DNA from: Cryobacterium sp. SO1
GTDB lineage: Bacteria; Actinomycetota; Actinomycetes; Actinomycetales; Microbacteriaceae
NCBI RefSeq assembly: GCF_004210215.2
Contig: NZ_CP067394.1
Coordinates: 3,596,001-3,660,000 of the forward strand
Reading direction: 5' to 3'
Length of the DNA stretch: 64,000 bases
The notes below the pieces were generated by a model. That model was given only the letters and a program-made list of their open reading frames with translations. It ran no database searches and was not told the DNA's origin. Positions 17,739 to 25,971 of this stretch are shown piece after piece. Position 1 is the stretch's first letter; every line of letters starts with the position of its first letter. Both the position numbers and the translations under genes were made by a program.

Positions 17739-19871
17739 CTAGATGGTCAACTCGGGGTGCAGCCGGGTGATCGTCCACATCCGCTGCCGCGAGGCGCTCC
17801 AGGCGCTGATCGCGATCGAGCCGACAAGGATGCCCACGAGCACGAGCACGGAAAGCCACAGTCTAGAGTCGATCCCGCCGGTGATGAGCTGCCGCAGGCC
17901 GGTGACCACGTACGAGGCTGGCATCCACGGGTGCAGGATCTGGAAGAACTGCGGCGTGGTCTCCACCGGGTAGGTTCCACCGGACGAGCTCAGTTGCAGC
18001 ATCAGCAGCACCAGGCTGATCACGCGGCCGGCGGCGGTGCCGAACAGGATGATGAACATCTGTTGCAGCGCCAGGAACGCCAGCGTCGTGAGGTAGATGA
18101 AGACCGACATGCCCAGCCAGTGCGCGGGGGTGAGCCCGATGCCGTAGACCAGCACCAGGACCATGATCACGACCTGGCTGAGGCCGATCGCCATGGCCGG
18201 CAGGAATCCGGTCATCGTGGCGCGCAGCCCCGAGGCGGCGCTGGCCAGGGCCCGGGTGGGCAGGGCACGCAGGATCAGCCAGGTGATCAGCGCCCCGACG
18301 AAGGTGGCCAAGGCCAGGAAGAACGGAGCGAAGCCCTCACCGAAGCTGTCGGACGCGTTCTCCCAGGTCTGCTTGAGGTCGACCGGGTTGGCGATCACCG
18401 TGGCCTTCGTGGCGATCTGGGCCTCGCTGTCGTCCGGTGCGGCGGCCGCTCCGGTTGCCAGGGCGTCGGCGAGGGTGTGGCTGCCGGCGGTGAGCTGTTG
18501 GGTGCCGGACTGCAACGCGGTACCGCCGTCGACCAGCTTGGTGCTGCCGTCGACGAGGGTGCCGGTGCCGGCGGCGAGGCTGCCCGCGCCGTCGGCGAGG
18601 GTGGCCGATCCGGTGGCGGCGGTCGCCGCTCCGGTGGCGAGTCGCCCGGCCCCGGCCGAGAGGGCGCCGGCGCCGGTGGCGACGTCGCCGGCTCCTGATG
18701 CGACCTGCGCGGCCCCGGGGACGCCGCCGCTGAGGGCGTCGGAGAGTTGGCCGACACCGGCGGCGAAGGTTCCGCTGGAGGTGGCATAGCCGGAGATCTG
18801 GGTCGCGGCGCCCTGCGTCTGGGTGTTGAGCGTGTCGGCGCCGCCGGCGAGCTGGGTCACCGACGGCAGGAAGGCGGAGGCCGGCGTGCCGGCCGGGGCC
18901 GCCGCGATGGCCGCCGCCAGATCCTGCAGACTTCCGGAGAGCGTGGTCGTGCCTGCCGCCAGCTGACCGGCACCGGTGGCGATCGAGGTTGCCCCCGCGG
19001 CGAGCTGGTCGGAGGAGTCGGAGAGGGTGGCAGCCCCGGCCGCGGCCTTGGCGAAGCCGTCGGAGACCTGCCGGGTTCCGCCGGCGACGGCTGTGGCGCC
19101 ATCGGCGAGTTTCGCCGAGGAGTCGCTCAGTGTGGTCGCGCCGGTGGACAGTGTGCCGAGGCCGGTGGCCAGGGCGGACGATCCGTCTGCGACCTGGGCG
19201 GCGCCGTCGTCGAGCGTGACGGCGCCCGCGGAGAGGTCGCCCAGCCCGTCGACGAGGGTGCCGGTCCCGGTTTCGGCGGTCGTGAGGCCGTCGGCAAGGG
19301 TGCCGGCGCCGTCTGCGGCGCTGCGGATGCCGTCGCCGGCCTCGTTCACGGCCACGAGCATCGCGTTGACGGTCTGGTCGCCGATGTTCAGGGACACGGC
19401 GTCGCGCAGCTGGATCATGGCCTGCTTGCCCAGGGTGGAGGCGAGGAAGCTGTTGCTGTCGTTGTAGTCCACCTGTACCTCGGCCGCGGTGGGGCTGTGG
19501 GTGCCGGCCGAGACCGCGTCGGTGGAGAAGTCGGCGGGGATGGTGACGGAGAAATAGTAGTCGCCGTCGGTGACCCCGGTGGCGGCATCCGCCGCGCCGG
19601 TTTCGACCCAGCCGAGGTCGTTGCCGTCCAGGAGCTTGTCGACCAGGTCATCGCCGGCGGTGACCGGTTCGCCGTCGCGGGTGGCACCGGTGTCGGCGTT
19701 GACCAGGGCGACCGGCAGGTGGCTGAGCTCCTTGTCGGGTGCCCAGAAGGCCCAGAGGTAGAGGGCGCCGTAGATCAGGGGGATGAACATCAGCACCACG
19801 AGAGCGATCTTGGGCAGGGTGCCCTTGCCGAATCGGCGGAGCTCCGTGCCCGTAGAAAGGAAGGCGAACAT
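17739..19871 (-). CDS. YhgE/Pip-type membrane protein with X-X-X-L-X-X-G heptads (reverse copy)
   Basis: A 710-residue membrane protein of the YhgE/Pip (phage-infection protein) family, related to ABC-2 permeases. An N-terminal membrane segment (IALVVLMFIPLIYGALYLWAF) precedes a conserved external region (VALVNADTGATRDGEPV; YYFSVTIPADFST). Residues about 200-470 are heptads such as LADGLTT, LATGLGT, LSDSSAK, then five or so C-terminal membrane spans, including YPVETTPQFFQILHPWMPA. It begins one base after the ATPase-like gene ends. Export of lipids, peptides or type VII-like cargo is proposed for relatives; the substrate here is unknown. Confidence 0.9.
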   Translation of the reverse strand: MFAFLSTGTELRRFGKGTLPKIALVVLMFIPLIYGALYLWAFWAPDKELSHLPVALVNADTGATRDGEPVTAGDDLVDKLLDGNDLGWVETGAADAATGVTDGDYYFSVTIPADFSTDAVSAGTHSPTAAEVQVDYNDSNSFLASTLGKQAMIQLRDAVSLNIGDQTVNAMLVAVNEAGDGIRSAADGAGTLADGLTTAETGTGTLVDGLGDLSAGAVTLDDGAAQVADGSSALATGLGTLSTGATTLSDSSAKLADGATAVAGGTRQVSDGFAKAAAGAATLSDSSDQLAAGATSIATGAGQLAAGTTTLSGSLQDLAAAIAAAPAGTPASAFLPSVTQLAGGADTLNTQTQGAATQISGYATSSGTFAAGVGQLSDALSGGVPGAAQVASGAGDVATGAGALSAGAGRLATGAATAATGSATLADGAGSLAAGTGTLVDGSTKLVDGGTALQSGTQQLTAGSHTLADALATGAAAAPDDSEAQIATKATVIANPVDLKQTWENASDSFGEGFAPFFLALATFVGALITWLILRALPTRALASAASGLRATMTGFLPAMAIGLSQVVIMVLVLVYGIGLTPAHWLGMSVFIYLTTLAFLALQQMFIILFGTAAGRVISLVLLMLQLSSSGGTYPVETTPQFFQILHPWMPASYVVTGLRQLITGGIDSRLWLSVLVLVGILVGSIAISAWSASRQRMWTITRLHPELTI

Positions 19872-20549
19872 CTAGCGAATCTCCTGGTTCATGTACAGGA
19901 CGGTCGGGTCGAGGCCCAGGTCCGTCCACATTTCTTCGTCGGGTGCGATGGCCGAGGCGATCACGGGGGTGCCGGCGGCCACGATCGCGCCGAGCCGGTG
20001 CCAGAGCTGCCGGCGGGCTTCGGTGGAGTGCACCTGCTCGACCTGGTCGAAGAACAGCACGTCGGGGCGGCTCATCATGGCCAGCGACGCGCGCAGCAGC
20101 ACCATCTCGACTTCATCGAGGTCCCAGATCATGGTGCTGGCGGCGGGCAGGGGGATGTCCCCGAAGATGGGACCGCAGACCCGGCTGACCTCGGCGTCGT
20201 CGACCGCGCGGATGAAGGACCACCAGGGGGCGAGCCAGGCGTGGCGTTCGCGGATGGCCGCGGCCACGCTGACCGACTCCTCGAGGGAGTCGATGCCGTG
20301 AAACCCGGATATGCCCGTGCGGCGTTGCACACGGCGGGCGCGGCGGGGCAGGTCCTCTCCCAGCACCGACAGGCTGCCCGAGCTGGGCTTCATACGCCCG
20401 GCCAGGGTGAGCAGCAGGCTGGTGCGGCCACTGCCGGCCGGTCCGCAGACCACCGTGAGGCCGTCGCCGGCGCTGAAACTCAGCGGCCCGAAGACCACGC
20501 CTCGTTTGTAATTCACGGTCAGTTCGTCCGCTACCAGTGTCGTCCGCAC
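19872..20549 (-). CDS. ABC ATPase-like protein with altered nucleotide motifs (reverse copy)
   Basis: A 225-residue protein with the ABC ATPase fold order. The Walker A site is GPAGSGRTS (residues 36-44), with Arg in place of the essential Lys. The signature region is WDLDEVEMVLLRASLAMM instead of LSGGQ, Walker B is DVLFFDQVEQ with Gln where the catalytic Glu should be, and the switch His is missing (PVIASAIAPDEE). Hydrolysis is therefore doubtful. The GTG start at 20549 is preceded by AGAAGGGA. It is coupled to the YhgE/Pip gene and divergent from its paralogue at 20790. Confidence 0.85.
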   Translation of the reverse strand: MRTTLVADELTVNYKRGVVFGPLSFSAGDGLTVVCGPAGSGRTSLLLTLAGRMKPSSGSLSVLGEDLPRRARRVQRRTGISGFHGIDSLEESVSVAAAIRERHAWLAPWWSFIRAVDDAEVSRVCGPIFGDIPLPAASTMIWDLDEVEMVLLRASLAMMSRPDVLFFDQVEQVHSTEARRQLWHRLGAIVAAGTPVIASAIAPDEEMWTDLGLDPTVLYMNQEIR

Positions 20550-20577
20550 GTCGGTCCCTTCTCGTCGGCACCTTTGT

Positions 20578-20591
20578 ACCGACTAGTCAGT
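20578..20591. promoter_or_regulatory. TetR operator-like palindrome, proximal to the reverse operon
   Basis: ACCGACTAGTCAGT differs by one base from the perfect palindrome ACTGACTAGTCAGT found 86 bp away. On the reverse strand it overlaps TATACT, a plausible -10 box about 40 bases upstream of the GTG at 20549. Binding there would block transcription of the ATPase-like/YhgE/TetR operon. Confidence 0.65.
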
Positions 20592-20663
20592 ATAGATCCG
20601 CGCTCCGGCCGGATGCAACCGCACCCCTCGTCCGGGTCACGTCTGAGAGAGTTCAAAGCAAAA

Positions 20664-20677
20664 ACTGACTAGTCAGT
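20664..20677. promoter_or_regulatory. TetR operator-like perfect palindrome, proximal to the forward operon
   Basis: ACTGACTAGTCAGT is a perfect 14-bp palindrome in an otherwise AT-rich patch (AAAGCAAAA before, GAAAAGGAGG after), 113 bases before the forward ATPase-like gene. With the site at 20578 it gives each divergent operon its own operator. Confidence 0.7.
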
Positions 20678-20789
20678 GAAAAGGAGGCCGGGTGAATTAG
20701 AGTGTGACCCTGTCGCAGCGCCGCGACGCCTCTCTTCCCCTTCGGGCCCGGCGCTGGCCGGGCTCCCCGCTACCACCGGAGGCGCTCGC

Positions 20790-21464
20790 ATGCGCGTTAC
20801 CCTCACCGCCGTCACGAAAGGACCGAAGAACTCGGCCCTGCCCGAAACGACCCTGGAGTTCGCCAGCGGCGCCGTCACCTTCGCCCGGGCCGAGACCGAA
20901 CGCCGCCCCACGGTGCTCGGCCTGATCGCCTCCGGGCGGATGCGTCCCGACGCCGGCACGGTGACCCTCGACGGGCACACCGACTACTCGGGCCTCCGCC
21001 GCCAGGTCGCCCTCGTCGACGCCCTCGGGGTCTCCGAGCCGGCCGCCGACGTGAAGGTGGACGAGGTCGTGGCCGAGGAGCTGATGTTCGCCGGCCGCCT
21101 CGGCCGACGCAGCACGGTCAAACGGGTGCTCACCGAGATCGGCCTCGCCGACCAGGCCCGCTCCGACATGGGCGACCTCGCACCCGACGACCGTATCCGC
21201 CTGCTCACCGAGCTGGCCGTGCTCCGCGACGGCGTTCTGGGCCTCGTTCTCACCTCGCCCGACCGCCATGGCGGCGACCCGTTGGGCTGGTGGGACGTGG
21301 CCGGCGGCCTGGCCGCGCGCGGCTACGCGATGCTCGTGATCGCCGGCGATGCCTCTGCGCATGCGATCGCCGACCTGGAACTGACCAACCTCGAGCCGGC
21401 GGGCGAGCTGCCCGCCGGGCTCGTCCGCTCACCCCTCGCCACCGCTGGAGCCGTCGTCCTGTGA
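20790..21464 (+). CDS. Degenerate ABC ATPase-like protein lacking a P-loop (forward copy)
   Basis: A 224-residue protein recognisable as an ABC ATPase relative only by layout: the stretch VLGLIASGRMRPDAGTVTLDGH corresponds to the strand after Walker A, but the P-loop itself is replaced by FARAETERRP with no GKS/T. The Walker B region is GVLGLVLTSPDRHGG, without the Asp-Glu pair, and no LSGGQ is present. It probably cannot bind ATP in the normal way. ATG at 20790 is preceded by CCGGAGG seven bases upstream. Its stop overlaps the next gene (GTGA). Confidence 0.8.
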   Translation: MRVTLTAVTKGPKNSALPETTLEFASGAVTFARAETERRPTVLGLIASGRMRPDAGTVTLDGHTDYSGLRRQVALVDALGVSEPAADVKVDEVVAEELMFAGRLGRRSTVKRVLTEIGLADQARSDMGDLAPDDRIRLLTELAVLRDGVLGLVLTSPDRHGGDPLGWWDVAGGLAARGYAMLVIAGDASAHAIADLELTNLEPAGELPAGLVRSPLATAGAVVL

Positions 21465-23818
21465 AGATCTTCGCCATGATCCGCGCCGAACTGGCGCGCC
21501 TGACCGCCACCACCATGTCCCGGGTCGCGCTCGTCGCGCTGATGCTGGTGCCCGTGCTCTACGGCGGTCTCTACCTCTGGGCCAACCAGGACCCGTACGC
21601 GGGCCTGGACCGGGTGCCTGTTGCCCTCGTCGTCTCCGACACCGGCGCAGAGCAAGACGGCGAAGCCACCAACTACGGCGCGGACGTCGCCGAGCAGCTG
21701 GTGGACGACGGCACGTTCGACTGGCACACCGTGACGGCCCAGACAGCGAAGGCCGGTGTCGCCGATGCCACCTACGACTTCAGCGTCACGATTCCCGCCG
21801 ACTTCTCCAGCTCGATCGCCTCCTCGTCGACCGACACCCCGCACCAGGCCACCATCACGCTCACCACGAACGACACCAACAGCTACCTGGCCTCCACCAT
21901 CGGCAGCCAGGCGGCGCAGACCATTCGGGACGCCATCGTCGAGCGGGTCAACGAGCAGGCCGCCGACACCCTGCTGATCGGTCTGTCCGACATCCGCTCG
22001 AGCCTGGTCGACGCAGCCGACGGCGCCACGCAGCTCACGGATGGCGCGGCGACCGCCGCCGACGGCGGCAGCAGCCTGTCCGACGGCGCCGGCCAACTCG
22101 CCGACGGCGCCGGCCAGCTGGCCACGGGGGCCGGCAGTCTGGCCGACGGCACCGGCCAGGTCGCCGACGGCGCCGGCCAGGTGGCCGACGGCACGGGCCA
22201 GGTGGCCTCGGGCGCCGATGCCCTGGCCACGGGAACGGGTACCCTGAGCACGGGTGCGGGCAGCCTCGCCGACGGGACCGCACAGGTCGCCACCGGAGCC
22301 GATTCGCTCGCGACCGCGACCGGCCAGGTGGCCGACGGCACTGCCGCGCTCGCACAGGGCGCCGCATCCCTCGCCGACGGCACGGGCAAGGTCTCGGCCG
22401 GCGCCACCCAGGTGGCCACCGCCGCCCAGAAGGTGGCCGACGGCACAGCGGCGCTGAACACGGCCGCGCAGCAGGCCTCCGACGGTGTTGCCGGGGCCGG
22501 CGCGGTTTACACGGCCGCGCAGACCGCCCTGGCCGACCAGCTCACCGCCGACGGCCTGAGCCCCGCCCAGGTCGACGCGGCCCTGGCGACCCTGACCCCG
22601 ATCGGGAGCACCCTCACCCAGAGCGGAGCCGCCCTCACCCAGGCCGGCAGCGCCATCAACACCCTGTCCACCGGCAGCACCCAGCTGGCCGCCGGGGCCG
22701 CCGCGACAGCCACCGGCGCTCAGCAGAGCGCCGCCGGGGCGACGACCCTGGCCACGGGCGCCGCCACGGCGTCGGCCGGGGCCCGTCAGACCGCCGACGG
22801 GGCAGCCACCCTCGCCACGGGCGCACACCAGAGCGCCGACGGCGCCAGCGCCCTCGCCACCGGCGCCGGCCAGGCCGCCAACGGAGCGGCCACCCTGGCC
22901 GCCGGCGCAGACCAGACCGCCGCGGGCGCCGCCACCCTGAATACTGGGGCGTCCGCCGCCGCCGATGGCGCCGCCAGCCTCAGCACCGGTGCTACCGCGG
23001 CGAAGTCCGGCGCCGACTCCCTCGCCACCGGGGCCTCCTCGCTCAGCGACGGCCTCCTCGGCCTCAAGAACGGCGCGGGCACGTTGCGCGACGGGCTCAC
23101 CGAGGGCGTCGACAGCATCCCCGACTCGGATGCCGACACCCGCGACCTGCAGGCCTCCACGATCGCCGACCCGGTCGACCTGCACAAGGCGGCCGTGACC
23201 TCCGCAGGTACCTACGGCGCCGGACTTGCCCCGTTCTTCGCCAGCCTGGCCGGCTGGATCGGCATCTACGCGCTGTTCCTGATCGTGAAGCCGGTCTCCC
23301 GCCGGGCGATCACGGCGCTGCACTCGCCGCTGAAGATCACCCTGGCCGGCTGGCTCACCCCCGGCATCCTGGGGCTGCTGCAGATGGCCGCGCTGTTCGG
23401 CATCCTCACCGGCGTGCTGCACTTCGAGGTGCACAACCCGGTGGGCACCTACGCGATGATGGGCCTGGCCGCGATGACGTTCGCCGCGATCATCCTCGCG
23501 CTGAACGTGTGGCTTGGCAGCGTGGGCCAGTTCGTCGGCCTGGTGCTCATGGTGATCCAGCTGGTCACCGCCGGCGGCACCTTCCCGTGGCAGACCCTGC
23601 CGGCTCCGCTGGCGTTCCTGCACCACGTGATGCCGATGAGCTACGCGGTCGACGGCATCCGTCAGCTGATGTACGGCGGCAACCCGGCCACCGCGCTGAA
23701 CGACGCCGGCGTGCTGCTGCTCTGGCTGACCGGGGCGCTCGTGCTCGCCGCGGTCGGCGTGGTGCGGATGACGCACTTCCGCACCCTGCGCGACCTCAAG
23801 CCCAGCTTGATCGGCTGA
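21461..23818 (+). CDS. YhgE/Pip-type membrane protein with expanded heptads (forward copy)
   Basis: A 785-residue paralogue of the reverse-strand YhgE/Pip protein. N-terminal membrane span (VALVALMLVPVLYGGLYLWAN), the conserved external segment VALVVSDTGAEQDGEATN and YDFSVTIPADFSS, then a much longer heptad region (about residues 185-545) with runs like LADGAGQ, VADGTGQ, LATGAGS. It ends with five or six membrane spans including AGGTFPWQTLPAPLAFLHHVMPMSYAVDG. GTG at 21461 overlaps the previous stop. It likely forms the membrane part of a complex with the upstream ATPase-like protein. Confidence 0.9.
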   Translation: MKIFAMIRAELARLTATTMSRVALVALMLVPVLYGGLYLWANQDPYAGLDRVPVALVVSDTGAEQDGEATNYGADVAEQLVDDGTFDWHTVTAQTAKAGVADATYDFSVTIPADFSSSIASSSTDTPHQATITLTTNDTNSYLASTIGSQAAQTIRDAIVERVNEQAADTLLIGLSDIRSSLVDAADGATQLTDGAATAADGGSSLSDGAGQLADGAGQLATGAGSLADGTGQVADGAGQVADGTGQVASGADALATGTGTLSTGAGSLADGTAQVATGADSLATATGQVADGTAALAQGAASLADGTGKVSAGATQVATAAQKVADGTAALNTAAQQASDGVAGAGAVYTAAQTALADQLTADGLSPAQVDAALATLTPIGSTLTQSGAALTQAGSAINTLSTGSTQLAAGAAATATGAQQSAAGATTLATGAATASAGARQTADGAATLATGAHQSADGASALATGAGQAANGAATLAAGADQTAAGAATLNTGASAAADGAASLSTGATAAKSGADSLATGASSLSDGLLGLKNGAGTLRDGLTEGVDSIPDSDADTRDLQASTIADPVDLHKAAVTSAGTYGAGLAPFFASLAGWIGIYALFLIVKPVSRRAITALHSPLKITLAGWLTPGILGLLQMAALFGILTGVLHFEVHNPVGTYAMMGLAAMTFAAIILALNVWLGSVGQFVGLVLMVIQLVTAGGTFPWQTLPAPLAFLHHVMPMSYAVDGIRQLMYGGNPATALNDAGVLLLWLTGALVLAAVGVVRMTHFRTLRDLKPSLIG
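22012..23100 (+). repeat. 21-bp coding tandem repeats (heptad region)
   Basis: Successive 21-base units of the form GCCGACGGCACCGGCCAGGTG encode (A/T)-(D/T/S)-G-(A/T)-x-x-L/V heptads, with many near-identical neighbours between 22090 and 22460 and again between 22700 and 23060. A break with a Pro/Asp-containing helix (TADGLSPAQVDAALATLTP) separates two blocks. The similarity between adjacent units suggests recent expansion by slippage or recombination. Confidence 0.85.
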
Positions 23819-23836
23819 CCGCGCACGGCGAATCGC

Positions 23837-23902
23837 GCACTCGTTTCGGAACTTCGCACCTTCGTTTCACGTCAGGACTATGCGAAGTCCGCAGACGAGT
23901 GC
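23837..23902. terminator. Hairpin between convergent YhgE/Pip and malic enzyme genes
   Basis: GCACTCGTTTCGGAACTTCG at 23837 pairs with the inverted copy at 23881-23902; 18 of 22 positions match, with eight perfect pairs at each end, around a 22-base loop. It lies in the 128-base gap between two convergent genes and probably stops transcription from both sides. Confidence 0.6.
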
Positions 23903-23946
23903 ACCAGCGTCGCGACAGTCGGCCTCGGCGCCAGAATCCGGCGGGG

Positions 23947-25137
23947 TCAGACCAGAGGGCGATCGACGGCGGCGATCACCGCGGCGGCCACGGCGGATGC
24001 GACGCGCTCGTCGAACGGGCTGGGCACGATAAAATCGGCGGCGAGGTCGTCACCGACCAGGTCGGCGATGGCCGTAGCGGCGGCGATCTTCATGGCGGTG
24101 GTGATCCGGCGGGCGCCGGCATCCAGCGCGCCACGGAAGATGCCGGGGAAGGCCAGCACGTTGTTGATCTGGTTGGGGTAGTCGCTGCGCCCGGTGGCGA
24201 CGATCCTGGCGTAGCGGGCAGCCACCTCGGGCGCCACCTCCGGGTCGGGGTTGGACAGCGCGAAGATCATGGCGTCGTCGGACATCGTGGCGAGCAGGTT
24301 CTCGTCGACCGTGCCCGAGGAGACGCCGATGAAGACGTCGGCGCCCGCCAGCGCCTGGGCCGGACCGCCGTGGACCTGGCGCGGGTTGGACCTGAGAGCG
24401 AACCTGGCCTTGACGCCCAGGAGGTCGAAGCGGCGATTGCTCAGGATGCCCCGCGAATCGAGTACCACCACGTCCTCGACACCCACCTCAAGCAGCAGGG
24501 CGGCGATGGCGATCCCCGCGGCGCCGGCGCCCGAGATCACGACCCGGAGCCCGCGGAGGTTGCGGCCCAGCACCGTGGCGCCGTTGGTGATCGCCGCGAG
24601 CACCACGACGGCCGTGCCGTGCTGGTCGTCGTGCATCACGGGCATGTCGAGGGCCTCGATCAGCTTGGCCTCGAGCTCGAAGCAGCGCGGCGCCGAGACG
24701 TCTTCGAGGTTCACGGCGCCGAAGCTGTGGCGCAGTCGCACCAGGGTCTCGACGATCTCGTCGACATCGGTGGTGTCGAGCACCAGCGGGATCGAGTTCA
24801 GCCCCGCGAAGCGCTGGAAGAGCGCCGACTTGCCCTCCATCACGGGCAGAGCCGCCGCCGGGCCGATGTCGCCCAGGCCCAGCACCGCGGTGCCGTCACT
24901 GACAACGGCGACGAGACGGCTCGCCCAGGTGTGCGAGGCGGCGACGGCGGCATCCGTGTGGATGGCCCGGCTGACCTCGGCGACGCCAGGGGTGTACACG
25001 ACCGCCAGATCACGCGCGGAGTCGATGGGGCGGGCCAGCTCGATGCGCAGCTTGCCGCCCTCGTGGGCGGCGAAGATCTCGTCAGTGCTGACGCGGGTGC
25101 CAACGTCGGCAGACTGGGCGGGCTGGGTGAGGGACAT
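23947..25137 (-). CDS. NAD(P)-dependent malic enzyme
   Basis: Oxidative decarboxylation of malate to pyruvate. 396 residues from ATG at 25137, the short bacterial type. Motifs: DLAVVYTPGVAEVSRAI (Tyr of the active site), VSDGTAVLGLGDIGPAAALPVMEGK (with catalytic Lys), MPVMHDDQHGTAVV (metal ligands), VVISGAGAAGIAIAALLL (nucleotide fold) and IFALSNPDPEV. The extension to 25188 is Cys-rich and unlikely. It faces the YhgE/Pip operon and seems monocistronic. Confidence 0.93.
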   Translation of the reverse strand: MSLTQPAQSADVGTRVSTDEIFAAHEGGKLRIELARPIDSARDLAVVYTPGVAEVSRAIHTDAAVAASHTWASRLVAVVSDGTAVLGLGDIGPAAALPVMEGKSALFQRFAGLNSIPLVLDTTDVDEIVETLVRLRHSFGAVNLEDVSAPRCFELEAKLIEALDMPVMHDDQHGTAVVVLAAITNGATVLGRNLRGLRVVISGAGAAGIAIAALLLEVGVEDVVVLDSRGILSNRRFDLLGVKARFALRSNPRQVHGGPAQALAGADVFIGVSSGTVDENLLATMSDDAMIFALSNPDPEVAPEVAARYARIVATGRSDYPNQINNVLAFPGIFRGALDAGARRITTAMKIAAATAIADLVGDDLAADFIVPSPFDERVASAVAAAVIAAVDRPLV

Positions 25138-25555
25138 GGCACGGCCTTCGCGGTCGGAACAGGGGAAGCCGCACACGCACAGGGACATCTCGAGACCGGC
25201 CTGGATTCAGGCTACGGCCACCGCGGCCCCCGCACCCGGGACCATAGACCTAGTCACCCGGTCGGACGCATTCCTCAGCGCGCCGGTCTGGCCGCGTTCG
25301 GCGGTGAGCCGACGAGACACCGCCGTGAGATTGGCGGAGGTCTTGCGCATCCGTCGCTCAACACGAGTGGGTTGCATTTTCTGCCATGAAGTGAGTGTTG
25401 TGCACCATGGGATGCACAGTGCAGGTAAATTCCTGGCGCGGCACCCCAAGCTCCGCGATGCCGGGAGCTACAGGGCGTCGGCGCACCAGTTATGGCCCAC
25501 CGCGCCAGCGTTCTGCGGGCGCAATGGGCCATACGAGGTGCAGTGAGCGCCTAAA
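25138..25555. other. Gene-free stretch before the insertion-sequence island
   Basis: About 420 bases with no frame that looks like a gene. TATGGCCCA (25491-25499) and TGGGCCATA (25525-25533) form a perfect 9-bp inverted repeat. Base composition falls slightly towards the IS remnant. Nothing else can be supported. Confidence 0.5.
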
Positions 25556-25573
25556 CCTCAATCCACCGGTCGA
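25556..25573 (+). repeat. Left terminal inverted repeat of an IS1380-type remnant
   Basis: CCTCAATCCACCGGTCGA matches the 18-bp ends (CCTCAATCCACCGATCGG) of the complete element at 28914-30571 except at the end of the repeat. It stands 63 bases before the truncated transposase gene, in the expected orientation. Confidence 0.8.
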
Positions 25574-25636
25574 CTTGAGGGGTTAGCGGCGCGTTAAACA
25601 GAGAATGTCCCTTTGATCAGGAAAAACATCTCGTAG

Positions 25637-25950
25637 ATGCAACTGTTCCATAGATCCACAGCCTTGTCAGCGACCTTCGACGATGTGAATCTCGTGTCGT
25701 CCGCAGGGCTGGTCCCAGCGATGGTTCTGGCCACGTCGACGGGATTGGCAGAGTTGGCCAACCGGTGGTTGACGTTGCCCGGCTACTTCGGCGCGAACGC
25801 CGGGTTGAAAGTCACCGCGCTGATCGCGGGGATGCTCGCCGGCGCGGATTCCATCGATGACATGGCGTTGCTCCGCCACGGCGGACTGAAGAAACTCTTT
25901 GTTGGCGCCTACGCGCCGTCCACGTTGGGATCGTTCCTGCGCGCGTTCAC
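25637..25950 (+). pseudogene. IS1380-family transposase, N-terminal fragment
   Basis: About 104 residues corresponding to the first quarter of an IS1380 transposase: FDDVNLVSSAGLVPAMVLA, GANAGLKVTALIAGMLAGA, DSIDDMALLRHGGLKKLF and APSTLGSFLRAF align well with the intact copy at 29054-30451 but with many substitutions, so it comes from a different member of the family. Identity stops abruptly at about 25950, where IS30-like sequence begins. The intact homologue has about 465 residues. Non-functional. Confidence 0.85.
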
Positions 25951-25971
25951 CTGCATTGTCCAGTACAGATC

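Noticed and set aside
18747..20672. Long open frame antisense to the reverse YhgE/Pip and ATPase-like genes
   Set aside because: Low-complexity Gly/Arg/Val-rich translation without motifs; it exists only because of biased codon use in the sense genes.
20676..20789. Upstream extension or leader peptide before the forward ATPase-like gene (GTG at 20676 next to AAGGAGG)
   Set aside because: The extension overlaps the operator and has no family similarity; the ATG at 20790 has its own well-spaced GGAGG. A short regulatory leader cannot be excluded but is not supported.
21323..23776. Very long open frame antisense to the forward YhgE/Pip gene
   Set aside because: It is produced by the 21-bp repeats and high GC; its Gly/Arg/Ala-rich translation has no domain, and the sense strand carries clear membrane and family motifs.
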